Made by a program: the position numbers and the translations under genes
DNA from: JAKACA01 sp963769255
GTDB taxonomy: Bacteria > Actinomycetota > Acidimicrobiia > Acidimicrobiales > Bog-793
DNA: 64,000 bases
Direction of reading: 5' to 3'
Assembly (NCBI GenBank): GCA_963769255.1
Contig: CAVYKV010000002.1
Span: forward strand, 372,001-436,000
The notes under the pieces: generated by a model
Database searches by the model: none
Told to the model about the DNA's origin: nothing
What the model saw: the letters and a program-made list of their open reading frames with translations, nothing else
In this document: one piece after another, positions 56,823-64,000 of the stretch
Layout of the letters: each line of letters opens with the position of its first letter
Position numbering within the stretch: the stretch's first letter is position 1

Positions 56823-59800
56823 TCAGCCGGCCCGGCCGGTCCGCCGGGAAGGCGACGGGGCTGCCTCCGACGAGCCGTCGGTGACGACGCCATCGGCCAC
56901 GACGATCGTGCGCTGCCGCTGGGCCGGGATGCGGGGGCCGGGCAGGATGACGCCCGTGAGGTTGAGGGGGTCAGCGGCGGAGAGGCGGACGACCTGGCCC
57001 TCCTGCGGAGACTTCGCCATCGTTCGCAGCTGCTCGTAGGCCTCGGGAAGGGCGAACTGCTCGCCGGTGAACCCGCTCACGAAGCGGCCTCCCCGCACGA
57101 CGCCTCTCGCCTCGAGCCGGCGGAGCGCCCAGAGGACCTCACGCCAACCGATCCCCATGAGCTCGCGGACGACGAGATCCCGGAAGACGACGCCCCAGCG
57201 CTGCAGCAACTGGCCGGCCATGGCCTCGGCCAGCTCGTCGGTGTCGTACCCCACGGCGGCGCCGGCGCCGCCGCCCTCGTTGCCGTCTCCTGCCGGGGCA
57301 AGGGCCGGTCCGAGGAGGGACCAACGACCCCCCGCGATGGCCGGCCGGAGGCGGGGGCGCGGTCGCCCCGGCCGCGGGAGGCCCTGCCGGCCGCGGAGCG
57401 AGGCGGAGAGCGGGCTCGACGGGTCACGCACGAGATGGCCGAGCCGGCCACGGCCCCCGAGGAGCGACCTGACGGCCTGGAAGCCGTCGGCCGTGACGAT
57501 GCCGCGGGCGACGCCGTCCCACAAGGCGTCCGCCACCTCGACGGGCATACGGCCCGTGACGGTGCAGAGATCGGTGAGGAAGAGCGCCCCCTTGCTGCCG
57601 AGCGCCTCCACGACGTCGGCAGAGGCGCCGATCCTCGGCACCTCCGGCGTGGCTCCGGCCCGGATGGCGGCCAGCAGCCAGTCGAGGTCGTCTCGCCGGA
57701 AGAGCCCGACGGGCGTCGCCGGGGAGGGCGTGGCGCCCGGCCTCCGGCGCTCCGGGGTGTCGAGCCCGTTCAGCAACTCGGCCGAGCGCACGGCCAGCCT
57801 GCCGAAACCCACCTCGCCCCGGTTGCACAGCTCGTCCAGGAGGGCGGCCTGGTAGCCGGCGACTCGCGCCGGGAGGAGGGACGACTCCCACGACTCGACG
57901 GCCGCCTCAACGCCCTGCAGCTGCTCGATGACCTCCGAGAGGCCGCCGGCTCCCACGAGACGGTGCCCCGGCCCGACATGCTGCCAGGCGACGAGGAAGC
58001 GCATGAACTGCGCAACCGGGAACGTCTCGACGGATCGGCGCGATCGGTCGCGGGCTGCGGCGTGGATGCGCATGAGCAGGTGACGAGCGGCATAGCGATC
58101 GGACAGGTCGTCGCCGACGTGGCACTGCAGCACGGAACCCTCGCCTTCGAGGCGGGCGAGGGCGCTGCGGACCTCTCCAAGGCGGGAGGCCGCGAGGCCG
58201 GTGCTCGCCGCCAGCTCCTCAGGCGTGAGGGGACCCGTCACCTGCAGGTGGCCGCGCACCGCCTCCACGAGGACGTCCTCGCCGAGCCGGGGCGAGGCGG
58301 GTTCCGAGGGGGGGCGCACCTCCGGCGAGACGGCGGCGCCCGGGAGGAGGGCCTCCACGGCCGCCCGGCGCTCCGTCACGGCCCAGAGGACTCCCGGACT
58401 GGTGCGGGGCGATCCGTCCGCCCGTTCCTGCGACGGGAGGGCGACCGAGAACGCCCGGCCGCTCTCGACGAGGAGGTCGAAGAAGGACCGCCAGTCGTCC
58501 CCCGGCTCCGCCACGACGAGCGAGTCGAGGAGGTCGTGCAGCTCTTCGGCGTCCCGCAGCTCGGGACGGGCCTGCTCGGCGATGCGGGCGACGATGGCCG
58601 GGTCGAGGTGGCCGAGGTCGCCGGCTTCGACGGGCAGGCCGCGCCGCAGCTGCACCGAGCGGGTACGGCGTTCCTCCAGGGGGGCGTCGTCGAGGAACGT
58701 GTAGGGCCGGCCGTTCAGGATCTCCTCCGAGAGGATGGAGGGAGCCACGCTGTCGACGAAACGGGCCTCCACCGCCCCGGACCGCAGCGCCTCCAGGAAG
58801 GACACGAGGCCGCCGAGGTCCATCGCCTCCGTGCAGCAGTCGTTCACGGTCTGGCGGACGACCGGGTGGTCGGGGATGACGATCGGCCCGGAGACGTTCT
58901 CCTGGCAAGCGGCCAGCATCGGGAAGATCGCCGCCATGAGGTCGTCCGCCTCCATGCGCTGCAGCGCCGGGGGGAGATGCCGGCTCCCCCGGAACCGGGG
59001 CGCCACGAGCGAGCGGGAGAGGTTCCAACGCCAACGGGCACCGAAGATGGGCGTGGGCAGGACGGCCTGCACGAGCGTGTCCCGGACCGTGGCGGGCGAG
59101 AGATACCCGACGACCTCGGGGAGCGGGAAGGAGTGCTGCGGCCCGAGCGAGAGCACGACGGCGTCGTCGTTCGCCGCCGCCTGCAGCTCGAAGTCGAACG
59201 AACGGCAGAACCTCTTGCGGAGGGCGAGCCCGAGACCGCGGTTGATGCGGGCTCCCCGCGGGGAGTGCAGCACGAGCTGCATGCCGCCCGAGTCGTCGAA
59301 GAACCGCTCGACGACGAGGCGATCAGCCGTGGGGAGCGCCCCGAGCTCCGAGAGGGCGGTGCGCAGGTAGGCGACGACCTGTTCAGCCGCGCGGTCGTCG
59401 ACGCCGGCCGCCTCTTTCAGCCAGGCGACGGCGGCCGCCGCCGAGGTGTCCAGTCGGCGCGCCACGTCCTCCCGGAGGAGCGAGACGGAGGCGGACAGCT
59501 CCTCCGTGCGCGCCGGGGCCTCGCCCAGCCAGAACGGCACGGAGGGCGAGGCTCCCTCGGCATCGACGACGCGCACCGTCCCCGTCTCGACCCGCCGGAT
59601 ACGCCACGTGTGGCTGCCGAGGAGGAAGACGTCGCCCGCCATCGACTCGATCGCCCAGTCCTCCGTCACCGTGCCGACGAAGGTCTCCTCCGGCTCCAGC
59701 ACGACGCGGTAGTCGGCAAGCTCGGGGATGGCACCGCCCGACGTCGTCGCCGTGAGGCGGGCACCCCGCCGCGGCCGCAGCACGCCGTTCACGCGGTCGT

Positions 59801-61388
59801 GGTGCACGTAGGCGCCCCGCCGCCCGCGGCCCGTCACGACGCCGTCGGTGACGAGCTCGAGGACCTCGTCGAAGCGCTCCCGCTCGAGCCCGGCGTACGA
59901 CGTCGCACCCGTCACGAGGCCGAAGAGCGATTCGACGCCGATGCCGTCCGGCCCGGCGGCAGCCACCTCCGCCACGAGCTGCTGGGCGAGGATGTCGAGG
60001 GGCGCCACGGGCGGCACGGTGGCGTCCAGCTCGCCCCGTCGCACGGCGGCGAAGAGGGCGACGCACTCGACGAGCTCGTCGCGCGTGAGCGGGTAGAGCC
60101 GACCCGTGGGCGTCCCGCCGACGTGGTGCTGGGCCCGCCCGACGCGCTGCAGCCAGGTGGAGATGGCCCGGGGTGAGCCGATCTGGCAGACGAGCTCGAC
60201 TGGGCCGACGTCGATGCCGAGCTCGAGGGAGGCGGTCGCCACCACGGCCTTCAGGTCACCGGCGCGCAGCCGGCTCTCGACCCGGAGGCGGCGTTCCATG
60301 GAGAGGCTGCCGTGGTGGGCCTGCACGGAGTCCTCCCCGACGAGCTCGCCGAGGCGGTGGGCCACCCGCTCCGACATCCGCCGCGTGTTGACGAACACGA
60401 GGGTGGTGCGGCGGCTGAGGATGTGGCCGGCGATCCGTTCCAGCACGGCGTCCATCTGCTCGAGCGTGGAGACGGCACCGAGCTCGTCGTCGGGCAGCTC
60501 GATGGCGATGTCGAGCGCCCGCCGGTGACCGACGTCGACGACGGTGCACAGCGGCCCGCCATCGGGGGCGTCGCGGCCCGGCCCGGCCCCCACGAGGAGG
60601 CGGGCGATCGTCGCGATGGGCCGTTGCGTCGCCGAGAGCCCGATGCGTACCGGTCGTGATGCCGGGCCGGGGCTCGCCTGGCCGCCCGCCGACGTCAGAG
60701 AGGCCGGCTCGTCCGCCGTCTCGGCTTGGTGTGCAGCCACGACGGCATCGAGCCGCTCGAGGCTGAGGGAGAGGTGAGACCCCCGCTTGTCGCGGGCGAG
60801 GGCGTGGATCTCGTCCACGATGACCGTCCGCACGGTGCCGAGCAGCTGGCGTCCCCGCGCCGAGGTGAGGAGGAGGTAGAGGGACTCGGGCGTCGTCACG
60901 ACGATCTCCGGCCGGTCCCGCACCATGGCGGCGCGCGCCGACTGCGGCGTGTCGCCGTTGCGCACAGCCACGCGCACGCTCGGTACCGGGTGGCCGAGCT
61001 CCGCGGCGACCTCGGCGATCTCCGCCAGGGGCCGCTCGAGGTTCTGTGCCACGTCGACGGTGAGGGCACGCAGCGGCGAGACGTAGACGACGTCGGTGCC
61101 CCGCCGCTCCGAGCCCCAGGACGCCGCCCGGTAGCAGCGGTCGATCGCCACGAGGAAGGCGGCGAGGGTCTTGCCCGATCCGGTCGGGGCGGCGATGAGG
61201 GTGTCCTTGCCGGCAGCGACGGCCTCCCAGCCGAGCGCCTGCGCCTCCGTGGGGCCGCCTGGGTACGTGCGCCGGAACCACTCCGCCACCGCCGGGTGGA
61301 ACCCCGCCAGGGGATCCCTGCTGGCCTCGACCGCCAGCCCCCCTGCCACCTCGACCCGGTCCTGCTCGACCCGACCACCCTCCGGCAC
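56823..61388 (-). CDS. lhr: Lhr-type ATP-dependent DNA/RNA-DNA helicase
   Basis: A 1521-residue superfamily 2 helicase. The N-terminal core has motif I APTGSGKT (67-74), DEIH (192-195), SAT (252-254) and QRVGRAQH; then a winged-helix and the Lhr-specific domain 4 (about to residue 850), and a C-terminal extension of over 600 residues as in mycobacterial Lhr. Such enzymes unwind RNA:DNA hybrids 3' to 5' and are damage-induced in mycobacteria. Motif VI has Q where G is usual (RVGRAGH). The start is GTG 61388; TACACT (61400-61395) is six bases before it, and a LexA-type box at 61403-61416 touches this -10. Confidence 0.95.
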   Translation of the reverse strand: MPEGGRVEQDRVEVAGGLAVEASRDPLAGFHPAVAEWFRRTYPGGPTEAQALGWEAVAAGKDTLIAAPTGSGKTLAAFLVAIDRCYRAASWGSERRGTDVVYVSPLRALTVDVAQNLERPLAEIAEVAAELGHPVPSVRVAVRNGDTPQSARAAMVRDRPEIVVTTPESLYLLLTSARGRQLLGTVRTVIVDEIHALARDKRGSHLSLSLERLDAVVAAHQAETADEPASLTSAGGQASPGPASRPVRIGLSATQRPIATIARLLVGAGPGRDAPDGGPLCTVVDVGHRRALDIAIELPDDELGAVSTLEQMDAVLERIAGHILSRRTTLVFVNTRRMSERVAHRLGELVGEDSVQAHHGSLSMERRLRVESRLRAGDLKAVVATASLELGIDVGPVELVCQIGSPRAISTWLQRVGRAQHHVGGTPTGRLYPLTRDELVECVALFAAVRRGELDATVPPVAPLDILAQQLVAEVAAAGPDGIGVESLFGLVTGATSYAGLERERFDEVLELVTDGVVTGRGRRGAYVHHDRVNGVLRPRRGARLTATTSGGAIPELADYRVVLEPEETFVGTVTEDWAIESMAGDVFLLGSHTWRIRRVETGTVRVVDAEGASPSVPFWLGEAPARTEELSASVSLLREDVARRLDTSAAAAVAWLKEAAGVDDRAAEQVVAYLRTALSELGALPTADRLVVERFFDDSGGMQLVLHSPRGARINRGLGLALRKRFCRSFDFELQAAANDDAVVLSLGPQHSFPLPEVVGYLSPATVRDTLVQAVLPTPIFGARWRWNLSRSLVAPRFRGSRHLPPALQRMEADDLMAAIFPMLAACQENVSGPIVIPDHPVVRQTVNDCCTEAMDLGGLVSFLEALRSGAVEARFVDSVAPSILSEEILNGRPYTFLDDAPLEERRTRSVQLRRGLPVEAGDLGHLDPAIVARIAEQARPELRDAEELHDLLDSLVVAEPGDDWRSFFDLLVESGRAFSVALPSQERADGSPRTSPGVLWAVTERRAAVEALLPGAAVSPEVRPPSEPASPRLGEDVLVEAVRGHLQVTGPLTPEELAASTGLAASRLGEVRSALARLEGEGSVLQCHVGDDLSDRYAARHLLMRIHAAARDRSRRSVETFPVAQFMRFLVAWQHVGPGHRLVGAGGLSEVIEQLQGVEAAVESWESSLLPARVAGYQAALLDELCNRGEVGFGRLAVRSAELLNGLDTPERRRPGATPSPATPVGLFRRDDLDWLLAAIRAGATPEVPRIGASADVVEALGSKGALFLTDLCTVTGRMPVEVADALWDGVARGIVTADGFQAVRSLLGGRGRLGHLVRDPSSPLSASLRGRQGLPRPGRPRPRLRPAIAGGRWSLLGPALAPAGDGNEGGGAGAAVGYDTDELAEAMAGQLLQRWGVVFRDLVVRELMGIGWREVLWALRRLEARGVVRGGRFVSGFTGEQFALPEAYEQLRTMAKSPQEGQVVRLSAADPLNLTGVILPGPRIPAQRQRTIVVADGVVTDGSSEAAPSPSRRTGRAG

Positions 61389-61402
61389 TTCGGCAGTGTA
61401 TC

Positions 61403-61416
61403 CGAACGGATGTTCG
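61403..61416. promoter_or_regulatory. LexA (SOS) box in the lhr promoter
   Basis: CGAAC-GGAT-GTTCG matches the Gram-positive SOS box CGAACRNRYGTTYG at every defined position; the symmetry extends one more base each side (C/G). It lies 15 bases before the lhr GTG, directly upstream of the TACACT -10, so bound LexA would block the promoter. The divergent gene starts 74 bases away on the other side. Confidence 0.8.
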
Positions 61417-61489
61417 GACGTGCCGCCCGGACCGGGAATTTCGGCCGACCGAGTGGGCCGTTCTAGCTACTCACGAGTAACCTTAAGTC

Positions 61490-62347
61490 ATGACGGTGAA
61501 GCGCGTCGGTGTGGTCGGCTCGGGGATCATGGGGGGCGGCATCACCGAGTGCGCTGCGGCGGCCGGGCACGAGGTCGTGCTCCGCTCCCGCGAGCTGACG
61601 AGTGCCGAGGGCACCCTCGCCCGCGTGGAGCGGTCCCTCGACCGCAAGGTGGAGAAGGGCACGCTCGGCGCGCCCGAACGCGCCGAGATCGTCCGCAGGA
61701 TCACGGCGACGTCCGACCTGCACGAGCTCGCCGAGTGCGACCTCGTCATCGAGTGCGTCGTCGAGGATCTCGCCGTGAAGCGCCACGTCTTCTCCGAGCT
61801 CGACCGCATCTGCCGGGACCACACGATGCTGGCGACGAACACCTCGACCCTCCCCGTCGTGCAGATCGCCATGGAGACCGGCCGTCCCGAGAAGGTGTGC
61901 GGCATCCACTTCTTCAACCCCGCTCCCGCCATGAGCCTCGTGGAGATCGTCCGGCCCATCACTGCCGACGACGAGACCGTCGAGGAGGCGAAAGCCTTCG
62001 CCGAAGGCTGCGGGAAGACGGCGATCGTGGTGAAGGACCAGGCGGGTTTCGTCGTGAACGCGCTGCTCTTCCCGTACCTCAACAACGCCGTGCGGCTCCT
62101 CGAACAGGGCGTGGCCTCCATGGAGGACATCGACGAGGCGATGAAGGGCGGCTGCGGCTTCCCGATGGGGCCCTTCGCCCTCCTCGACCTCGTGGGCCTC
62201 GACACCTCGCTCGCCATCCTCGACGCCTTGTACGAGGAGCACCGCGACCCGAACTACGCCGCCGTGCCCCGGCTCCGGCGCATGGTCTCGGCCGAGCTCC
62301 TCGGTCGCAAGACGGGCCAAGGCTTCTACACCTACCAACGCTCGTAG
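61490..62347 (+). CDS. fadB2: 3-hydroxybutyryl-CoA / 3-hydroxyacyl-CoA dehydrogenase
   Basis: A 285-residue NAD(P)-dependent enzyme interconverting 3-hydroxyacyl-CoA and 3-ketoacyl-CoA. The Rossmann motif is VGVVGSGIMGGGITECAAAA, the catalytic His is in VCGIHFFNPAPAMSLVEIV, and KDQAGFVVNALLFPYLNNAV with GCGFPMGPFALLDLVGLD are typical. ATG 61490 is six bases after TAACCT (61478-61483), a leaderless start. The next gene (meaA) starts ten bases after the stop, so an operon for acetyl-CoA/C4-acyl-CoA assimilation is likely. Confidence 0.93.
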   Translation: MTVKRVGVVGSGIMGGGITECAAAAGHEVVLRSRELTSAEGTLARVERSLDRKVEKGTLGAPERAEIVRRITATSDLHELAECDLVIECVVEDLAVKRHVFSELDRICRDHTMLATNTSTLPVVQIAMETGRPEKVCGIHFFNPAPAMSLVEIVRPITADDETVEEAKAFAEGCGKTAIVVKDQAGFVVNALLFPYLNNAVRLLEQGVASMEDIDEAMKGGCGFPMGPFALLDLVGLDTSLAILDALYEEHRDPNYAAVPRLRRMVSAELLGRKTGQGFYTYQRS

Positions 62348-62357
62348 GCTGTCGGCC

Positions 62358-64000
62358 GTGACCGACAAGCCCTGGGTGATGCGCACCTACTCGGGGCACT
62401 CCTCGGCGGAGCAGTCCAACGAGCTCTACCGGGGGAACCTCGCCAAGGGCCAGACCGGCCTCTCCATCGCCTTCGATCTGCCCACCCAGCTCGGCTACGA
62501 CCCCGACGACCCACTCGCGGCCGGGGAGGTCGGCAAGGTCGGCGTCCCCATCGCCCATCTCGGCCACATGGCGCAGCTGCTGAGGGGCATCCCGGTGGCG
62601 GACATGAACACGTCCATGACGATCAACGCCACGGCGCCCTGGCTCCTCGGCTGCTACGTGGCCAACGCCGAGGACGAGGGAGTCGACCGGGCGGTGCTCG
62701 CCGGCACGACCCAGAACGACCTCGTGAAGGAGTACCTCTCCCGCGGCACCTACATCTTCCCGCCACCCGCCAGCCTGCGACTGAGCGTCGACCTCATCGC
62801 CTACACCGTGCGCCACGTCCCCCGCTGGAACCCCATCAACGTCTGCTCGTACCACCTGCAGGAGGCGGGGGCGACGCCGGTGCAGGAGGTCGCCTTCGCC
62901 CTCTCGACGGCCATCGCCGTCCTCGACGCCGTGCGGGACTCCGGACAGATAACGGCAGACGAGATGCCACAAGTCGTCGGTCGGGTCAGTTTCTTCGTGA
63001 ACGCCGGGCTGCGCTTCGTCGAGGAGACGTGCAAGATGCGGGCTTTCGCACGGCTCTGGGACGACATCTGCGCCGAGCGCTACGGGGTGGCCGATCCGAA
63101 GCTGCGGCGACTCCGCTACGGCGTGCAGGTGAACTCCCTCGGGCTCACCGAGCAGCAGCCGGAGAACAACATCCAGCGGATCGTCCTCGAGACGCTCGGC
63201 GTCACGCTCTCGCGCCACGCCCGCGCCCGCGCCATCCAGCTCCCCGCCTGGAACGAGGCGCTCGGGCTCCCCCGGCCCTTCGACCAGCAGTGGTCGCTGC
63301 GCATCCAGCAGGTGCTCGCCTTCGAGACCGATCTCCTCGAGTACCCCGACCTCTTCGACGGCTCCAGGGTCGTCGAGGCGAAGACGTCCGAGATCGCCGA
63401 GGCGGCCTCCGTCGAGCTGGAGGACATCCTCGCCCTCGGCGGACCGTTCGAGGCCATCGGCGAGCTGAAGGCGCGGCTCGTCGCCTCGCAGGCCGAGCGC
63501 CTGCGGCGGATCGAGTCGGGCGAGCAGGCCGTCGTGGGCGTCAACTGCTACACCGAGAGCGAGCCCTCGGCACTGCACTCGGCGGGCGATCCGGGCGCCT
63601 CCATCCTCACGGTCGATCCCCGTGTAGAGGCCGAGCTCAAGGCCGACGTGGTGGCCTGGCGCGCCCGCCGCCCCGCCGCCGCCGCGCAGGCAGCCCTCGA
63701 CGAGCTGCGGCGAGTCGCCGCCTCCGGCGAGAACCTCATGCCCGCCACCATCGCCCTTGCCCACGCCGGCGGCACGACGGGCGAATGGGCGGGTGCCCTC
63801 CGGGAGGTCTTCGGCGAGTACCGGGCGCCCACGGGAGTCTCGGGAGCTGTCGGCCACCGCGGTGGCGAGCTCGGCCGTGCGGCCGACGCCGTGCGGGCGG
63901 TGCCGGGGGGCCCGCCCCGCCTCCTCGTCGCCAAGCCCGGACTCGACGGCCACTCGAACGGGGCCGAGCAGATCGCCGTGGCGGCGCGGGATGCGGGTTT
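62358..64000 (+). CDS. meaA: MeaA-like B12-dependent mutase (ethylmalonyl-CoA mutase type), 3' end outside window
   Basis: The first 547 residues of an acyl-CoA mutase. It starts VTDKPWVMRTYSGHSSAEQS and has GLSIAFDLPTQLGYD, NTSMTINATAPWLLG, GTTQNDLVKEYLSRGTYIFP and NAGLRFVEE; near the edge, LDGHSNGAEQIAV gives the DxHxxG motif that holds cobalamin through His. The chain follows MeaA of Streptomyces closely as I remember it, more than classical methylmalonyl-CoA mutase. MeaA-type enzymes turn ethylmalonyl-CoA into methylsuccinyl-CoA in the ethylmalonyl-CoA pathway. GTG 62358 follows the dehydrogenase gene by ten bases. Carboxylase genes (ccr) would be expected beyond the window. Confidence 0.9.
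   Translation, partial: MTDKPWVMRTYSGHSSAEQSNELYRGNLAKGQTGLSIAFDLPTQLGYDPDDPLAAGEVGKVGVPIAHLGHMAQLLRGIPVADMNTSMTINATAPWLLGCYVANAEDEGVDRAVLAGTTQNDLVKEYLSRGTYIFPPPASLRLSVDLIAYTVRHVPRWNPINVCSYHLQEAGATPVQEVAFALSTAIAVLDAVRDSGQITADEMPQVVGRVSFFVNAGLRFVEETCKMRAFARLWDDICAERYGVADPKLRRLRYGVQVNSLGLTEQQPENNIQRIVLETLGVTLSRHARARAIQLPAWNEALGLPRPFDQQWSLRIQQVLAFETDLLEYPDLFDGSRVVEAKTSEIAEAASVELEDILALGGPFEAIGELKARLVASQAERLRRIESGEQAVVGVNCYTESEPSALHSAGDPGASILTVDPRVEAELKADVVAWRARRPAAAAQAALDELRRVAASGENLMPATIALAHAGGTTGEWAGALREVFGEYRAPTGVSGAVGHRGGELGRAADAVRAVPGGPPRLLVAKPGLDGHSNGAEQIAVAARDAG

Noticed and set aside
56790..60176. An 1128-codon open frame on the plus strand
   Set aside because: Antisense shadow of lhr; low-complexity Arg/Glu/His/Gly composition and no motif.

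Overview
The window is about 70% GC and densely coded on both strands. It reads as a chromosomal segment of a high-GC actinobacterium. Supporting evidence: a dnaK-grpE-dnaJ-hspR-clpB cluster, OpcA beside Zwf, CrgA, a PknB/PstP/FhaA/FhaB division cluster followed by tRNA-Leu, a mycobacterial-type dCTP deaminase, purS-purQ-purL, Lhr and MeaA. An Acidimicrobiia-like lineage is my guess, not shown by the sequence. Five housekeeping genes carry single-base insertions, which suggests a draft or metagenome-derived assembly.

Layout. 1-6785: a MerR regulator cut by the window edge, dcd, a membrane Fe-S oxidoreductase, a lone cyclic-nucleotide-binding protein next to amtB (with a GlnR-like site upstream), gpmA and an SGNH-hydrolase lipoprotein. 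7025-13907: heat-shock operon with an HspR-type operator. 13992-16489: zwf-opcA. 16498-24332: a MarR remnant, then purA, purB-purC-purS-purQ, an antisense gene of unknown function, and purL. 24380-26165: hotdog thioesterase and thiolase. 26235-34522: cell-wall/division kinase cluster (crgA, pabA, pknB, pbpA, pstP, fhaB, fhaA, tRNA-Leu) with the usual pknA and rodA missing. 34536-35940: divergent TlpA-like thioredoxin and CcdA. 36098-41949: a CADD-like diiron oxygenase, SDR, methyltransferase, acyl-CoA dehydrogenase, Ntn-type asparaginase and EamA exporter. 41953-43329: RHH regulator plus DUF4097 protein. 43434-53284: soluble PAS histidine kinase, OmpR-type regulator, second receiver protein, then a four-gene ABC importer and a metallophosphoesterase behind a PHO-box-like direct repeat. 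53340-56645: FtsX/MacB-type ABC exporter. 56823-61388: Lhr helicase behind a perfect Gram-positive SOS box. 61490-64000: 3-hydroxyacyl-CoA dehydrogenase and MeaA (truncated by the window end).

Regulation can be read in several places. Many genes have a TAnnnT -10 element only 6-8 bases before the start codon, with no Shine-Dalgarno, so leaderless transcription seems common. Operator candidates are seen for HspR (dnaK), GlnR (amtB), PhoP/RegX3 (ABC importer) and LexA (lhr). The most interesting units are the putative phosphate-responsive sensor/importer/phosphoesterase module, the SOS-box lhr gene, and the CADD-like protein that keeps all the residues I recall as needed for self-sacrificing pABA synthesis. 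No mobile elements, CRISPR arrays or rRNA genes were seen.
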